NCBI GenBank assembly: GCA_009774615.1
Contig: VSOC01000013.1
Coordinates: 1 to 63,460, forward strand
Reading direction: 5' to 3'
DNA length: 63,460 nucleotides
Source: Lachnospiraceae bacterium
Lineage (GTDB): Bacteria > Bacillota > Clostridia > Lachnospirales > Lachnospiraceae
Part shown: piece after piece, positions 32,820 through 42,025 of the stretch
Numbering within the stretch: the stretch's first letter is position 1
How the letters are laid out: each line of letters opens with the position of its first letter
Program-made: the position numbers and the translations under genes
The notes under the pieces: model-generated
What the model saw: only the letters and a program-made list of their open reading frames with translations
The model's database searches: none
Told to the model about the DNA's origin: nothing

Positions 32820-34781
32820 ATGAAAGATTTATCGATTCGCTATTTAGAGCGTTTGTCGGAACTATATCCGACCATCGCCGCAGCCTCCACGGAGGTGATT
32901 AACCTGGAAGCTATCTTAAATCTGCCCAAGGGGACGGAACATTTTTTAACGGATATTCACGGAGAATATGAAGCCTTTTCCCATGTGTTAAAAAACGGTT
33001 CCGGGGCAGTACGCCGAAAGGTAAATGAGGTATTTCACAATACCCTGAGTAATGAGGATAAGCAGTCTTTGGCAACCTTAATTTACTATCCTAAGGAAAA
33101 GATGAATCAGGTGTTAAAGGAGAAAAATGACCCGGAAGACTGGTATAAAATCACGCTTTACCGTCTGATTCAGGTCTGCAAATGTGCAGCCAGCAAGTAC
33201 ACCCGCTCCAAGGTAAGAAAGGCCCTTCCGCCAGAGTTTGCCTATGTGATTGAGGAGTTAATTGTTGAAAAAGAGGAAGGGATTGATAAGGAATCCTACT
33301 ATAATGCGATTATTAAAACCATTATCCGCGTGGGGCGGGCGGAGGAGTTTATCGTAGCGCTCTGCCAGTTAATTCAGCGTCTGGTGGTGGACCATCTGCA
33401 CATTGTCGGTGATATCTATGACCGCGGGCCGGGGCCGCACATTATTATGGATAAGCTGATGAAATATCACTCCATCGATATCCAGTGGGGCAACCATGAC
33501 GTGCTCTGGATGGGCGCTGCGGCGGGGCAGATTAGCTGTATTGCCAATGTTATCCGCATCTGCGCCAGGTACGGAAACCTGGATATTTTAGAGGACGGTT
33601 ATGGGATTAATCTGCTGCCCCTGGCTACTTTTGCCCTGAATGTTTATGGGGATGATCCCTGTGCCTGCTTCCAGCTAAAGGGCGGGGGAAATTGTAGTAT
33701 TGACGAGCGGGAGATGAACGTTAAGCTGCACAAGGCGATTTCCATTATCCAGTTTAAGGCGGAAGGGCAGCTGATTATGCGCCACCCGGAATTTAAGCTG
33801 GAAAAGAGAAATCTTCTGCACCGCATTGACTTTGCCAAGGGGACGATTGTGCTGGACGGGAAGGAATATGAGCTGTTGGATAAGAACTTTCCGACCGTAA
33901 ATCCGGCTGCGCCCTATGCGTTTACCGAGCAGGAAGAGGAGATTATCCGCCGTCTGGAACGGGCCTTTTTAAACGGTGAAAAGCTGCAGCAGCACATGAA
34001 GTTTTTATTGGCTAAGGGAAGCTTATATAAGGTGTATAATGGAAACCTTCTCTATCATGGATGTGTGCCGTTAAACGCCGACGGAACGCTCAAAGAGGTG
34101 GAGATTTACGGGAAAAAGTATAAGGGAAAGGCGCTTTATGAGGTGCTGGACAGCTATGTGAGAAAGAGTTTTGTCGCGGTCAATGCAGAGGAAAAGCGGC
34201 GAGGAAAAGACCTGATGTGGTATATCTGGCTACATGAAAACTCTCCGCTGTTTGGCAAGGCGAAGATGGCGACATTTGAGCGGTATTTCCTGGCGGATAA
34301 GGAAACGCACCAGGAAGGAAAGAATCCGTATTACCGGCTGCTGGAGAAGGAAGAAGTGACGGATCGGATATTGGAAGAGTTCGGACTTCCGGCAGAAGGG
34401 AGCCATATTATTAACGGGCATGTGCCGGTGAAAACGAAAAACGGGGAGAGTCCAGTCAAGTGCGGCGGGAAGGTGCTGATTATCGACGGCGGCTTTTCCA
34501 AGGCTTACCAGAGGGAAACCGGGATTGCGGGCTATACGCTGATTTATAACTCCTACGGGCTGATTTTAGCGGCGCATGAGCCGTTTGAATCCACGGAGGC
34601 GGCGATACAAAAAGGGAGCGATATTCATTCCGAAAGCATTGTCGTCAAGCGGGTTTCGCAGAGAAAACTTGTGGGAGATACCGATATCGGGAAGGATATT
34701 AAGGAGAAGATCGGGGATCTCGAACAGCTTTTAGAGGCGTACCGATCCGGGGTGTTGGTGGAGAGGTTTCATTCGGTTTGA
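32820..34781 (+). CDS. fbp: Fructose-1,6-bisphosphatase, class III
   Basis: Gluconeogenic phosphatase of the class III type found in low-GC Gram-positives. The metallophosphatase motifs are GDIYDRGPGPH (from G197) and GNHDVLWMG near residue 224, with INGHVPVKTKNGESP and IDGGFSKAYQ in the C-terminal third. The frame opens at 32763, but the ATG at 32820 after AGGGGG gives 653 residues, the family length. Possible promoter TTGGTT, 17 bp, TATACT at 32667-32695. Confidence 0.94.
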   Translation: MKDLSIRYLERLSELYPTIAAASTEVINLEAILNLPKGTEHFLTDIHGEYEAFSHVLKNGSGAVRRKVNEVFHNTLSNEDKQSLATLIYYPKEKMNQVLKEKNDPEDWYKITLYRLIQVCKCAASKYTRSKVRKALPPEFAYVIEELIVEKEEGIDKESYYNAIIKTIIRVGRAEEFIVALCQLIQRLVVDHLHIVGDIYDRGPGPHIIMDKLMKYHSIDIQWGNHDVLWMGAAAGQISCIANVIRICARYGNLDILEDGYGINLLPLATFALNVYGDDPCACFQLKGGGNCSIDEREMNVKLHKAISIIQFKAEGQLIMRHPEFKLEKRNLLHRIDFAKGTIVLDGKEYELLDKNFPTVNPAAPYAFTEQEEEIIRRLERAFLNGEKLQQHMKFLLAKGSLYKVYNGNLLYHGCVPLNADGTLKEVEIYGKKYKGKALYEVLDSYVRKSFVAVNAEEKRRGKDLMWYIWLHENSPLFGKAKMATFERYFLADKETHQEGKNPYYRLLEKEEVTDRILEEFGLPAEGSHIINGHVPVKTKNGESPVKCGGKVLIIDGGFSKAYQRETGIAGYTLIYNSYGLILAAHEPFESTEAAIQKGSDIHSESIVVKRVSQRKLVGDTDIGKDIKEKIGDLEQLLEAYRSGVLVERFHSV

Positions 34782-34981
34782 TGTTCTCTTGCCGCTTTAG
34801 AAGTGTAGGACTTCTTGCTGAAGTTGGTTAAAATGGTAGAAATATCACTACATATGAATATAATGGTAATAAATAAAAATGTATGAAATACCTAAAATGT
34901 GTGCAAAATAGGAGAATAGGGCAGTATCAAAATAGTATGGTATAGATGCCGGGAAACCAACATAGATATGTAAGAAAATGA
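34782..34981. other. Intergenic region before the HTH-ImmA-PIN operon
   Basis: About 200 AT-rich bases between fbp and the promoter at 34982. No gene, repeat copy or clear terminator was recognised. Confidence 0.6.
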
Positions 34982-35010
34982 TTGACGGGTCAATGACTCA
35001 ATGCTATAAT
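34982..35010 (+). promoter_or_regulatory. Strong promoter with overlapping palindrome (HTH-ImmA-PIN operon)
   Basis: TTGACG (34982-34987), 17-bp spacer, TATAAT (35005-35010). The -35 box is the left arm of TTGAC-gg-GTCAA (34982-34993), a likely operator for the HTH protein encoded just downstream. A fragment GTGAACAGCAAC of the mobile repeat family follows at 35019. Confidence 0.8.
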
Positions 35011-35117
35011 GGACGAATGTGAACAGCAACATGATTTTTGAAATACAGGTTGGAAAATATTATAAAATCGGGAATTAAGATTCCGAAAAGTCATAGAAGG
35101 GTAAAGGAGGATGCAAT

Positions 35118-35441
35118 ATGGCTAACGTAGGAAGAAAGCTTGGCGTAAATATCAGTACGTGTATGCTGGAAGCTAACATTAGTCCTGATAGCTTTGCCAA
35201 ACATCTGGGGTATTCCATTAAAGATGTGTGGAATGTTATCGAAGGAAAGGTTATCATTCCTCCAGTTGAATTAGATAAGATTGCAAGTTTTCTTAAAACA
35301 ACAAAGGGTGAATTGATTAATCATGAATCAGACAATTTAGTACCGGATTTGCAGTATATGAAAGAGTTTAGCAATCCTGATAATCTGGATAGAATATTAG
35401 ATTTGATGGATGAATATGTGGAACTTAGAGAGGTTTTGTAA
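35118..35441 (+). CDS. XRE-like helix-turn-helix protein (putative antitoxin/regulator)
   Basis: 107 residues. An N-terminal helical domain fits an XRE-type DNA-binding fold (ISPDSFAKHLGYSIKDVWNVIEGK, with the recognition helix around YSIKDVWNVIEG), followed by a helical C-terminus for dimerisation or partner binding. Preceded by AAAGGAGG. It is first in the operon; a terminator directly after it should make it more abundant than the downstream proteins, as expected of an antitoxin or repressor. The palindrome over the promoter is its likely target. Assignment rests on context as much as sequence. Confidence 0.75.
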   Translation: MANVGRKLGVNISTCMLEANISPDSFAKHLGYSIKDVWNVIEGKVIIPPVELDKIASFLKTTKGELINHESDNLVPDLQYMKEFSNPDNLDRILDLMDEYVELREVL

Positions 35442-35446
35442 AGAGG

Positions 35447-35473
35447 AAAGCTGTACGAAAGTACAGCTTTTTT
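35447..35473 (+). terminator. Intrinsic terminator inside the operon (attenuator)
   Basis: Perfect 10-bp stem AAAGCTGTAC / GTACAGCTTT with GAAA tetraloop and a run of six T. It sits between the HTH gene and the peptidase gene, whose GAGGTG site begins right after the T run, so the peptidase and nuclease depend on read-through. Confidence 0.9.
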
Positions 35474-35483
35474 GAGGTGACAA

Positions 35484-36305
35484 ATGGATTGGGAAAAGAT
35501 AGTTGAGCAAATTCCAACAGCAATAGAAAAAGTTAGAACAGATTATGTTTTGAATAACATGATAATTAAGGATGATATATTTGGGATTCTGGAAAAGCAT
35601 TGTACAGTTGTGTATTATCCGATAGAGAATGAAATTAACTGTGGTTTTCATACGAAGCGTTTTGTTAAAGATAGATTGGAGGACTTTGTATATATTAATA
35701 CTGCAAAGACCGTCGCTGAACAAGTTTTTGCTGCTGCTCATGAGCTGGGGCATGTATGGGGGGTTGCTGCTCAAGTATGGGAACTAGCCGGAGAACAAGG
35801 CAAATTAGAGGGTAAGATAGAAGAGCGAATAATTAATAGATTTGCAGCAGAATTATTAATGCCAGCAAATGAATTTAAGAAAACCTTTTGGGTTCATATG
35901 GAAAAATTAGGTCTTGATCCTAATAAGCTTAGACTTGTGAATCTGATTCGTGTTATGGTGCTGCAGATGAATGATTATATGGTTCCATATGAATCTGTAA
36001 GAAGGAGAATCATTGAAACGAAAATAATCACGCAGGAACTTGGAGAAATTCTTTTGCAGAATGAAGAATCCATATTGCCTTTGATTAATGCTTTTTCAAA
36101 AGATCAGAATACAATATTAGACAGAGTAACCGAAAAAAAAACGATTCCTGGTTTAAGAAATTTGTTGGAAACTGTTGAAAAAAGTGGAGAATTGAGTATT
36201 TATACGATTAATCGGATAAAGAGAGATTTTGATATTGATGATATAAATGGGACTGATAATATTGGAGAAATTTCCATAGAAGGAGGCAAGCATGAGGAAA
36301 ACTGA
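35484..36305 (+). CDS. ImmA/IrrE-type zinc metallopeptidase
   Basis: 273 residues with the COG2856 signature: HELGH at 86-90 (zinc ligands and catalytic Glu) and the downstream glutamate ligand in EERIINRFAAELLMP near 113-127. Such peptidases cleave XRE-type repressors (ImmA cuts ImmR; IrrE cuts DdrO), so the HTH protein of the same operon is the expected substrate. The C-terminal half is helical and unassigned. Its stop overlaps the PIN gene by 14 bp. AT-rich codon use relative to fbp and the activase gene. Confidence 0.9.
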   Translation: MDWEKIVEQIPTAIEKVRTDYVLNNMIIKDDIFGILEKHCTVVYYPIENEINCGFHTKRFVKDRLEDFVYINTAKTVAEQVFAAAHELGHVWGVAAQVWELAGEQGKLEGKIEERIINRFAAELLMPANEFKKTFWVHMEKLGLDPNKLRLVNLIRVMVLQMNDYMVPYESVRRRIIETKIITQELGEILLQNEESILPLINAFSKDQNTILDRVTEKKTIPGLRNLLETVEKSGELSIYTINRIKRDFDIDDINGTDNIGEISIEGGKHEEN

Positions 36306-36957
36306 GGTTATTGTAGACACCTGTTTTCTTCAAAAGTTATCTTCAGAAGGAAAGGCAATAGACAATGTAAAAAGGATATTGACTGAGTTAGAGTACATTC
36401 CTGTTGTGCATCCGTATATTTATGAATATGAATTATCATTATATTCATATTTTGTTCGCTTAGTTGAGGAAAAGTATATAAGAGTAATTTCATATAATGA
36501 ATTCCAAAAAGATACAGCGGATAAGCAGACATATGAGGATTATTATGATGTACTATATGAAGAGATGATATTGACTTTAGAAGCAATGAACAGTCCAAAG
36601 CAAATAGAGAAATTGTGTTTACATAAACATAAAGGACAGACTATATATAATACACATAAGCAAGGCAGCAGCATGGGGGATGTTCATATGATTTTGATGG
36701 CATCCTATTTGCAAATGCCTATTTTATTAACTGAGGATTCAGATATTGAAATGTTGCGTGATATAGCGAAAAGGCGAATGCGATTAGGTCAATATTCGTT
36801 GCAAATCCTTAATGGTATTCAGCTTATCGAGGAGATTGCTAAAAAACAAGATGCTTCGATATCCATTAAAGAGATAGAATCCATTTTAAAAGCCATGAAA
36901 AAACGAGATGCAATATCAAGTATAAAAAGAGTATGGAGAGAAAATCATACTGTTTAA
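36292..36957 (+). CDS. PIN-domain nuclease (putative toxin/effector)
   Basis: 221-residue PIN-fold protein: first acidic residue D9 in VIVDTCFL, then GDVHMILMAS (D130) and LTEDSDIEML (D149, D151), the usual order of PIN active-site acids, followed by a helical, basic tail. PIN nucleases cut RNA in type II toxin-antitoxin systems. It overlaps the peptidase gene by 14 bp, so translation is coupled. Larger than VapC (about 130-140 residues), with extra helices between the first motif and the GDVH motif. AT-rich, suggesting acquisition by transfer. Confidence 0.85.
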   Translation: MRKTEVIVDTCFLQKLSSEGKAIDNVKRILTELEYIPVVHPYIYEYELSLYSYFVRLVEEKYIRVISYNEFQKDTADKQTYEDYYDVLYEEMILTLEAMNSPKQIEKLCLHKHKGQTIYNTHKQGSSMGDVHMILMASYLQMPILLTEDSDIEMLRDIAKRRMRLGQYSLQILNGIQLIEEIAKKQDASISIKEIESILKAMKKRDAISSIKRVWRENHTV

Positions 36958-37144
36958 AAGGGGATAAGCAAGCTATATAATATTAAGCAACTCCTTATGC
37001 CAGTAATTTCCATGACGGAGTTCTTAGACTATAATGACTTGATACTGTATGTTTTTTGTGATATCTTATTTAGCATTAGTAGATTATTTTATATATTTAA
37101 TTATTATTTGTTTTTTATTATTTATACATTGTTGCATTATTTAT
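36958..37144. other. AT-rich intergenic region after the PIN gene
   Basis: A strongly AT-rich stretch with a long-loop inverted repeat AACTCC...GGAGTT (about 36989-37023). No gene recognised. Confidence 0.5.
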
Positions 37145-37167
37145 AGGGCAAACCGTTTGTTTGCCCT
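37145..37167 (-). terminator. Hairpin downstream of the activase region
   Basis: 9-bp stem AGGGCAAAC / GTTTGCCCT with loop CGTTT. It lies just past the stop of the minus-strand fragment at 37180; there is no long U run on either strand, so it is a weak terminator candidate. Confidence 0.5.
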
Positions 37168-37179
37168 TATTCCAGTTCT

Positions 37180-37401
37180 TTATTCTTGCCTATCCTGAAA
37201 AACATCAATAATTTTTCCCTGAATTTTATCATTGATATAGGTAGGGTTCAGTATGCGTTTAGAATATTGCAGATAAGTTTTATCCGTTTTTTCTATCAGA
37301 AGAGCAGTAAAAAATCTTTCCCAGCTAAAATAATTTCTGCTGTCGATATATTCTTCTGGAGATGCAAGGATTTCTGTAAGTTCAGCCTCTTTTTTCTTGT
37401 T
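37180..37401 (-). pseudogene. In-frame coding fragment after the activase stop codon
   Basis: Directly after the TAG that ends the activase, in the same frame, the minus strand stays open for 73 codons: NKKKEAELTEILASPEEY, then RNYFSWERFFTALLIEK, and ends RQE-stop. It has no start codon of its own. Either the activase formerly ran on to 37180 and gained a stop, or the 3-prime end of another gene was joined here. The repeated KKEA on both sides of the stop suggests a junction. The origin is unknown. Confidence 0.45.
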
Positions 37402-40400
37402 CTAAGCCTCTTTCTTCTGCTTCAAATTTTTCTGTGCCGTCGCCAGCATCAGTTTAATCCGATTGAGCTGATTCACTTCACTTGCCCCCGGATCATAGTC
37501 TACGGCGATAATATTCGCTTCTGGGTAATTATTCCTTAATTCCTTAATCACACCCTTCCCCACGATATGGTTGGGCAGGCAGCCGAAGGGCTGGGCGCAT
37601 ACGATGTTGCCTACGCCGCTGTGAATAAGTTCCAGCATTTCCCCGGTTAAGAACCACCCTTCACCGGTCTGGTTTCCTAAGGATACAAAGTCTTTTGCCA
37701 TCTCCGCCAGGTTTCGGATGTCGGCCTGGGGGCTGAAGTTTTTGCTTCGTGACAGTTCTTTTCTTGCCGTGCGGCGGAAAAATTCCAGAAGGGAAATCCC
37801 CATATTGCACAGCCAGGCGGTGGATCGCTTTCCGCCCAGGTGGTCGGCTTTAAAGTTGCTGTTATAGAAGCAGTAGAGCAGAAAGTCCATTAAATCCGGC
37901 ATTACCGCTTCGGCACCTTCGTCCTCTAAGAGTTCAACGATGTGGTTATTCGCCAGCGGAGAGAATTTTACCAGGATTTCTCCGACGATTCCCACCTTTG
38001 GTTTTTCGATCATTGTCCGGGGAACGGCGTCAAAGTCGCGGATAATTCCCTTGACGTTTCGTGCAAATTCCATCATATCCGTGCCCTTTTTGGACAGAGA
38101 GTGGATGCAGCGCCTCTTCCACTTTTCATGCAGGGAATTAGCGGTTCCCGGAATCTGCTCATAGGGCCTTGTGGCATAGACGACGCGCATAAAGACGTCG
38201 CCGTAAACCACCGCCTGAAGTCCTTTGGTTAAAAGAGGCAGGGTGATGGTAAAGCCCGGATTGGTTTCCATGCCGTTGGCATTAACCGAAATAACGGGAA
38301 CCTGGCTCATGCCGGCTTTTTCCAGGGCACGGCGGACAAAGCCGATGTAGTTGGATGCCCGACAGCCGCCGCCGGTCTGACTCATAAAGACTGCGGTGCG
38401 GTTCAAATCATATTTTCCCGACAGCAGGGCTTCCATAATCTGTCCAATCACAATCAGGGACGGATAGCAGGCGTCGTTATTGACATATTTTAACCCGGTA
38501 TCAATGGCAGAGCGGTTGTCGTTCTGCAAAATTTCGATATGGTAGCCGCAGGAGCGAATGGCCGGTTCCAGCAAATCAAAGTGGATGGGCGACATCTGTG
38601 GGCAGAGAAGCGTGTAATCCTGCTTCATTTCCTTTGTAAAAATCACACGGTTGTAGGCGCTGGACACAACTTTATGATGATAATGTTTCTGATCGCGCAC
38701 GCGCAGGGCGGCAATCAGGGAGCGGATGCGGATACGCGCAGCCCCAAGGTTATTGACCTCGTCGATCTTTAATACGGTATAAATCTTCCCGGCAGCCGTG
38801 AGAATCCCGCTGACCTGGTCGGTGGTCACGGCGTCTAAGCCGCAGCCAAAGGAGTTTAACTGAATTAAGTCCAGGTTCGGGTTAGTCTTTACCAGGGTGG
38901 CTGCCCGGTAGAGCCGGGAGTGGTACATCCACTGGTCGGTGACGACTAAGGGCCTCTCCGCGTCGGATAAGTGGGAGATGGAATCCTCGGTCAATACCGC
39001 CATCCCGTAGGAGGTAATCATTTCCGGTATGCCGTGGTGGATTTCCGGGTCCACATGGTAGGGCCGTCCGGCAAGGACGATGCCGTGTCTGCCCGTTTCT
39101 TTCAGCCAGGCCAGGGTTTCTTCGCCCTTTTGTTCAATATCTCTCCGGGAAGCTTCCAGTTCCAGCCATCCGGCGTGCGCCGCCTTTTGGATTTCTTCCC
39201 TGGTCATCGGGTGGTCGGTGCGGGAGTGTGAGCCAAAGGCGTTTAAAAACTCGCGCACTAAGGAATTGGTCAGGATCTCTTCGCTGGTAAAGGCCAGGAA
39301 GGGATTCATAAACCGCACATGCTCGGTTTCCAGTTCTTCTACATTGTTTTTAATATTTTCCGCATAGGAAGTGACCATCGGGCAGTTGTAGTGGTTTCCG
39401 GCATCGGGCGTTTCGTTGCGCTCGTAGGGAATGCAGGGGTAGAAGATAAACTTCACATTTTTCTTTATCAGCCAGGAAACATGCCCGTGGGCAATCTTTG
39501 CCGGATAACATTCGGACTCGCTGGGGATGGATTCAATGCCCAGTTCGTAAATCTGCCGGTTCGACTGCGGGGAGAGGGTGGTGGAAAAGCCCAGTTCCCG
39601 GAAGAAAACCGCCCAGAAGGGGTAATTCTCGTACATATTTAATACCCGCGGAATCCCAACCTCGCCGCGGTAAGCCTTATCTGCGGGCAATGGTTCGTAG
39701 TCGAATATCCGGTGATATTTATAGTCAAAGAGATTCGGCACTTCTTTTTTTGCCTTATGCTGCCCAAGACCGCGTTCACATCGGTTTCCGGTGACGAACT
39801 GCCGTCCGCCGTCGAACTGGTTAATGGTCAGTACACAGTGATTTAAGCAGCCCTGGCACCGGGTCATTACGGTGCGGTAGGTTAAGTCTAAAATTTTCTG
39901 GATGGGAAGCATCGAGGTCTTCTTTTCGGCGCTGTAGCGCTCCCTGGCGATTAAGGCAGCACCAAAGGCTCCCATGATTCCGGCAATGTCCGGGCGGATG
40001 GCCTGGCAGCCGGAGATTTTTTCAAAACTTCTAAGAACCGCATTGTTGTAAAACGTACCGCCCTGAACAACGACGTGTTTTCCTAAATCGGAAGCATTGG
40101 TGATTTTAATCACCTTAAATAAGGCGTTTTTAATCACGGAATAGGCAAGTCCGGCGGAGATATCGGCAACCGAAGCCCCTTCCTTCTGGGCCTGTTTAAC
40201 GTTGGAGTTCATAAATACGGTACAGCGGGTTCCCAGATCCGTCGGGTTTTTGGCAAATAAGGCTTCTTTGGCAAAGTCTTCCACGCTGTAGTTTAAGGAC
40301 TTGGCAAAGGTTTCAATAAATGAACCGCAGCCGGAGGAGCAGGCTTCATTTAACTGAACGCTGTCCACTGTGCCGTCCTTAATGCGGATACATTTCATAT

Positions 40401-41685
40401 CCTGACCGCCGATATCGAGGATGCAGTCCACTTCCGGGTCAAAAAAGGCCGCGGCGTAATAGTGGGAAATCGTTTCAACCTCTCCCTCGTCGAGCATCAG
40501 CGCGGATTTTAGCAGGGCTTCCCCGTAGCCGGTCGAGCAGGACCAGGCAATCTTTGCCGTGTCGGGAAGCTGGCTGCTGATCTCCTTCATCGCCCGGATA
40601 GCGGTTGCTAAGGGGCTTCCCTGATTGTTGCTGTAGAAGCGATAGAGCAGTTTTCCGTCCTCACCCACCAGAGCAACTTTCGTGGTGGTGGAGCCGGCGT
40701 CGATGCCTAAAAAGCAGTTTCCGCTGTAGGTGGATAAATCCCCGGAAGCAACCCGGTGCTTATCGTGCCGCGTGCAAAATTCGTCGTAGGAAGTTTCATC
40801 TTCAAACAGCGGGTCCATGCGCTTTACCTCAAACTCCATGGGAATCCCGCGGGTTAAGGTGTGAATCATCTTATCGAGGGAAACCGGCTTTTGTTCGGCG
40901 CTGCTGTTCATGGCTGCCCCCACGGCGGCAAAAAGGTGGGAATGGTTCGGGGCAATAATCTGCTCGCCCTGTAAGCGCAGGGTACGGATAAAGGCATTGC
41001 GCAGTTCCGGGAGGAAGTGCAGCGGGCCGCCAAGGAAAGCGACATTGCCCCGGATGGGCTTTCCGCAGGCCAGGCCGCTGATGGTCTGGTTGACTACGGC
41101 CTGGAAGATCGAAGCCGCCAGATCTTCACGGGTCGCCCCCTCGTTAATTAAAGGCTGGATATCCGACTTGGCAAACACGCCGCAGCGGGCGGCAATCGGG
41201 TAAATCGCCTGATAGTTGGCAGCATATGTATTTAAACCGGCGGCGTCCGTCTGCAAGAGGGAGGCCATCTGGTCGATGAATGAACCTGTTCCCCCGGCGC
41301 AGATCCCGTTCATCCGCTGATCAATGCCGTTGGAGAAATAAATAATCTTCGCGTCCTCACCGCCAAGTTCGATGGCGACGTCGGTGTGCGGCGCATAATC
41401 CTGAAGGGCCGTTGCCACAGCGACCACCTCCTGGACGAAGTCAATATGTAAATGCCGGGAAAGGGTGAGTCCCCCGGAGCCGGTGATGGAGGGAACAACC
41501 TCAAGATCGCCCAGCTTATCTTTGGCTTTTTGAAGCAGGCTGGCAAGTGTTTCCTGGATATTGGCATAGTGCCTCTGGTAATCGGAAAAAACCAGATGAG
41601 CGCCAGGATCTAAAACGGCAACTTTAACTGTAGTGGAACCGATGTCGATTCCTAGTGTGTGGGTTTTTTTCATCATATAGGGCAT
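37402..41685 (-). CDS. 2-hydroxyacyl-CoA dehydratase activase-like fusion protein
   Basis: 1427 residues. Two HgdC-type ASKHA ATPase domains: LGIDIGSTTVK at 11-21 with NGICAGGTGSF (Cys129), and LGIDAGSTTTK at 326-336 with CSSGCGSF (Cys449, Cys453). Then come a DUF2229 region with conserved cysteines (TRCQGCLNHC, ESECYPAKIAHGH) and a C-terminal HgdB-like portion. In canonical systems a homodimeric activase with a 4Fe-4S cluster between subunits injects an electron into a separate dehydratase; here activase pair and dehydratase-like parts are one chain. The family is widespread in Clostridia but its substrate is unknown. AGGAGGT precedes the ATG. Confidence 0.9.
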   Translation of the reverse strand: MPYMMKKTHTLGIDIGSTTVKVAVLDPGAHLVFSDYQRHYANIQETLASLLQKAKDKLGDLEVVPSITGSGGLTLSRHLHIDFVQEVVAVATALQDYAPHTDVAIELGGEDAKIIYFSNGIDQRMNGICAGGTGSFIDQMASLLQTDAAGLNTYAANYQAIYPIAARCGVFAKSDIQPLINEGATREDLAASIFQAVVNQTISGLACGKPIRGNVAFLGGPLHFLPELRNAFIRTLRLQGEQIIAPNHSHLFAAVGAAMNSSAEQKPVSLDKMIHTLTRGIPMEFEVKRMDPLFEDETSYDEFCTRHDKHRVASGDLSTYSGNCFLGIDAGSTTTKVALVGEDGKLLYRFYSNNQGSPLATAIRAMKEISSQLPDTAKIAWSCSTGYGEALLKSALMLDEGEVETISHYYAAAFFDPEVDCILDIGGQDMKCIRIKDGTVDSVQLNEACSSGCGSFIETFAKSLNYSVEDFAKEALFAKNPTDLGTRCTVFMNSNVKQAQKEGASVADISAGLAYSVIKNALFKVIKITNASDLGKHVVVQGGTFYNNAVLRSFEKISGCQAIRPDIAGIMGAFGAALIARERYSAEKKTSMLPIQKILDLTYRTVMTRCQGCLNHCVLTINQFDGGRQFVTGNRCERGLGQHKAKKEVPNLFDYKYHRIFDYEPLPADKAYRGEVGIPRVLNMYENYPFWAVFFRELGFSTTLSPQSNRQIYELGIESIPSESECYPAKIAHGHVSWLIKKNVKFIFYPCIPYERNETPDAGNHYNCPMVTSYAENIKNNVEELETEHVRFMNPFLAFTSEEILTNSLVREFLNAFGSHSRTDHPMTREEIQKAAHAGWLELEASRRDIEQKGEETLAWLKETGRHGIVLAGRPYHVDPEIHHGIPEMITSYGMAVLTEDSISHLSDAERPLVVTDQWMYHSRLYRAATLVKTNPNLDLIQLNSFGCGLDAVTTDQVSGILTAAGKIYTVLKIDEVNNLGAARIRIRSLIAALRVRDQKHYHHKVVSSAYNRVIFTKEMKQDYTLLCPQMSPIHFDLLEPAIRSCGYHIEILQNDNRSAIDTGLKYVNNDACYPSLIVIGQIMEALLSGKYDLNRTAVFMSQTGGGCRASNYIGFVRRALEKAGMSQVPVISVNANGMETNPGFTITLPLLTKGLQAVVYGDVFMRVVYATRPYEQIPGTANSLHEKWKRRCIHSLSKKGTDMMEFARNVKGIIRDFDAVPRTMIEKPKVGIVGEILVKFSPLANNHIVELLEDEGAEAVMPDLMDFLLYCFYNSNFKADHLGGKRSTAWLCNMGISLLEFFRRTARKELSRSKNFSPQADIRNLAEMAKDFVSLGNQTGEGWFLTGEMLELIHSGVGNIVCAQPFGCLPNHIVGKGVIKELRNNYPEANIIAVDYDPGASEVNQLNRIKLMLATAQKNLKQKKEA

Positions 41686-41796
41686 CTCCCATTACCTCCT
41701 TTGTTTCAAAACTTGATTATCCTGTATGGTTTCCATTATTGTTTCCATGTGTTTAAAAATGCTTTGTTTTTTAAAATACCTTGTAAAGCGATACCT

Positions 41797-41825
41797 AGTG
41801 TATCATAAATTAGGAAGGAAAACAA
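41797..41825 (-). promoter_or_regulatory. Promoter of the activase gene
   Basis: On the minus strand TTGTTT, 17-bp spacer, TACACT, about 110 bp before the start codon. Confidence 0.5.
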
Positions 41826-41942
41826 TTGGTAGGTACTGTTAAAAAACCGTGAAAAATCAAGAGAGGGTTTGTGGAAAACTGTTTCTTCATGGCAGGTAAT
41901 GCTTTCTTTATGGGTTCGGATAAGTTTTTCTCTCGCATTTGT

Positions 41943-41971
41943 TTGACAAAAGGATGGGTAGAAATTATAAT
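41943..41971 (+). promoter_or_regulatory. Consensus sigma-A promoter of corA
   Basis: Exact TTGACA, 17-bp spacer, exact TATAAT, 54 bp before the corA ATG. The strongest core promoter in the window. Confidence 0.92.
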
Positions 41972-42025
41972 GATAAGGCATGGAGGAGTTTACGTGCAAT
42001 TTTTCAAGGAATGGAGGCTGAAGCA

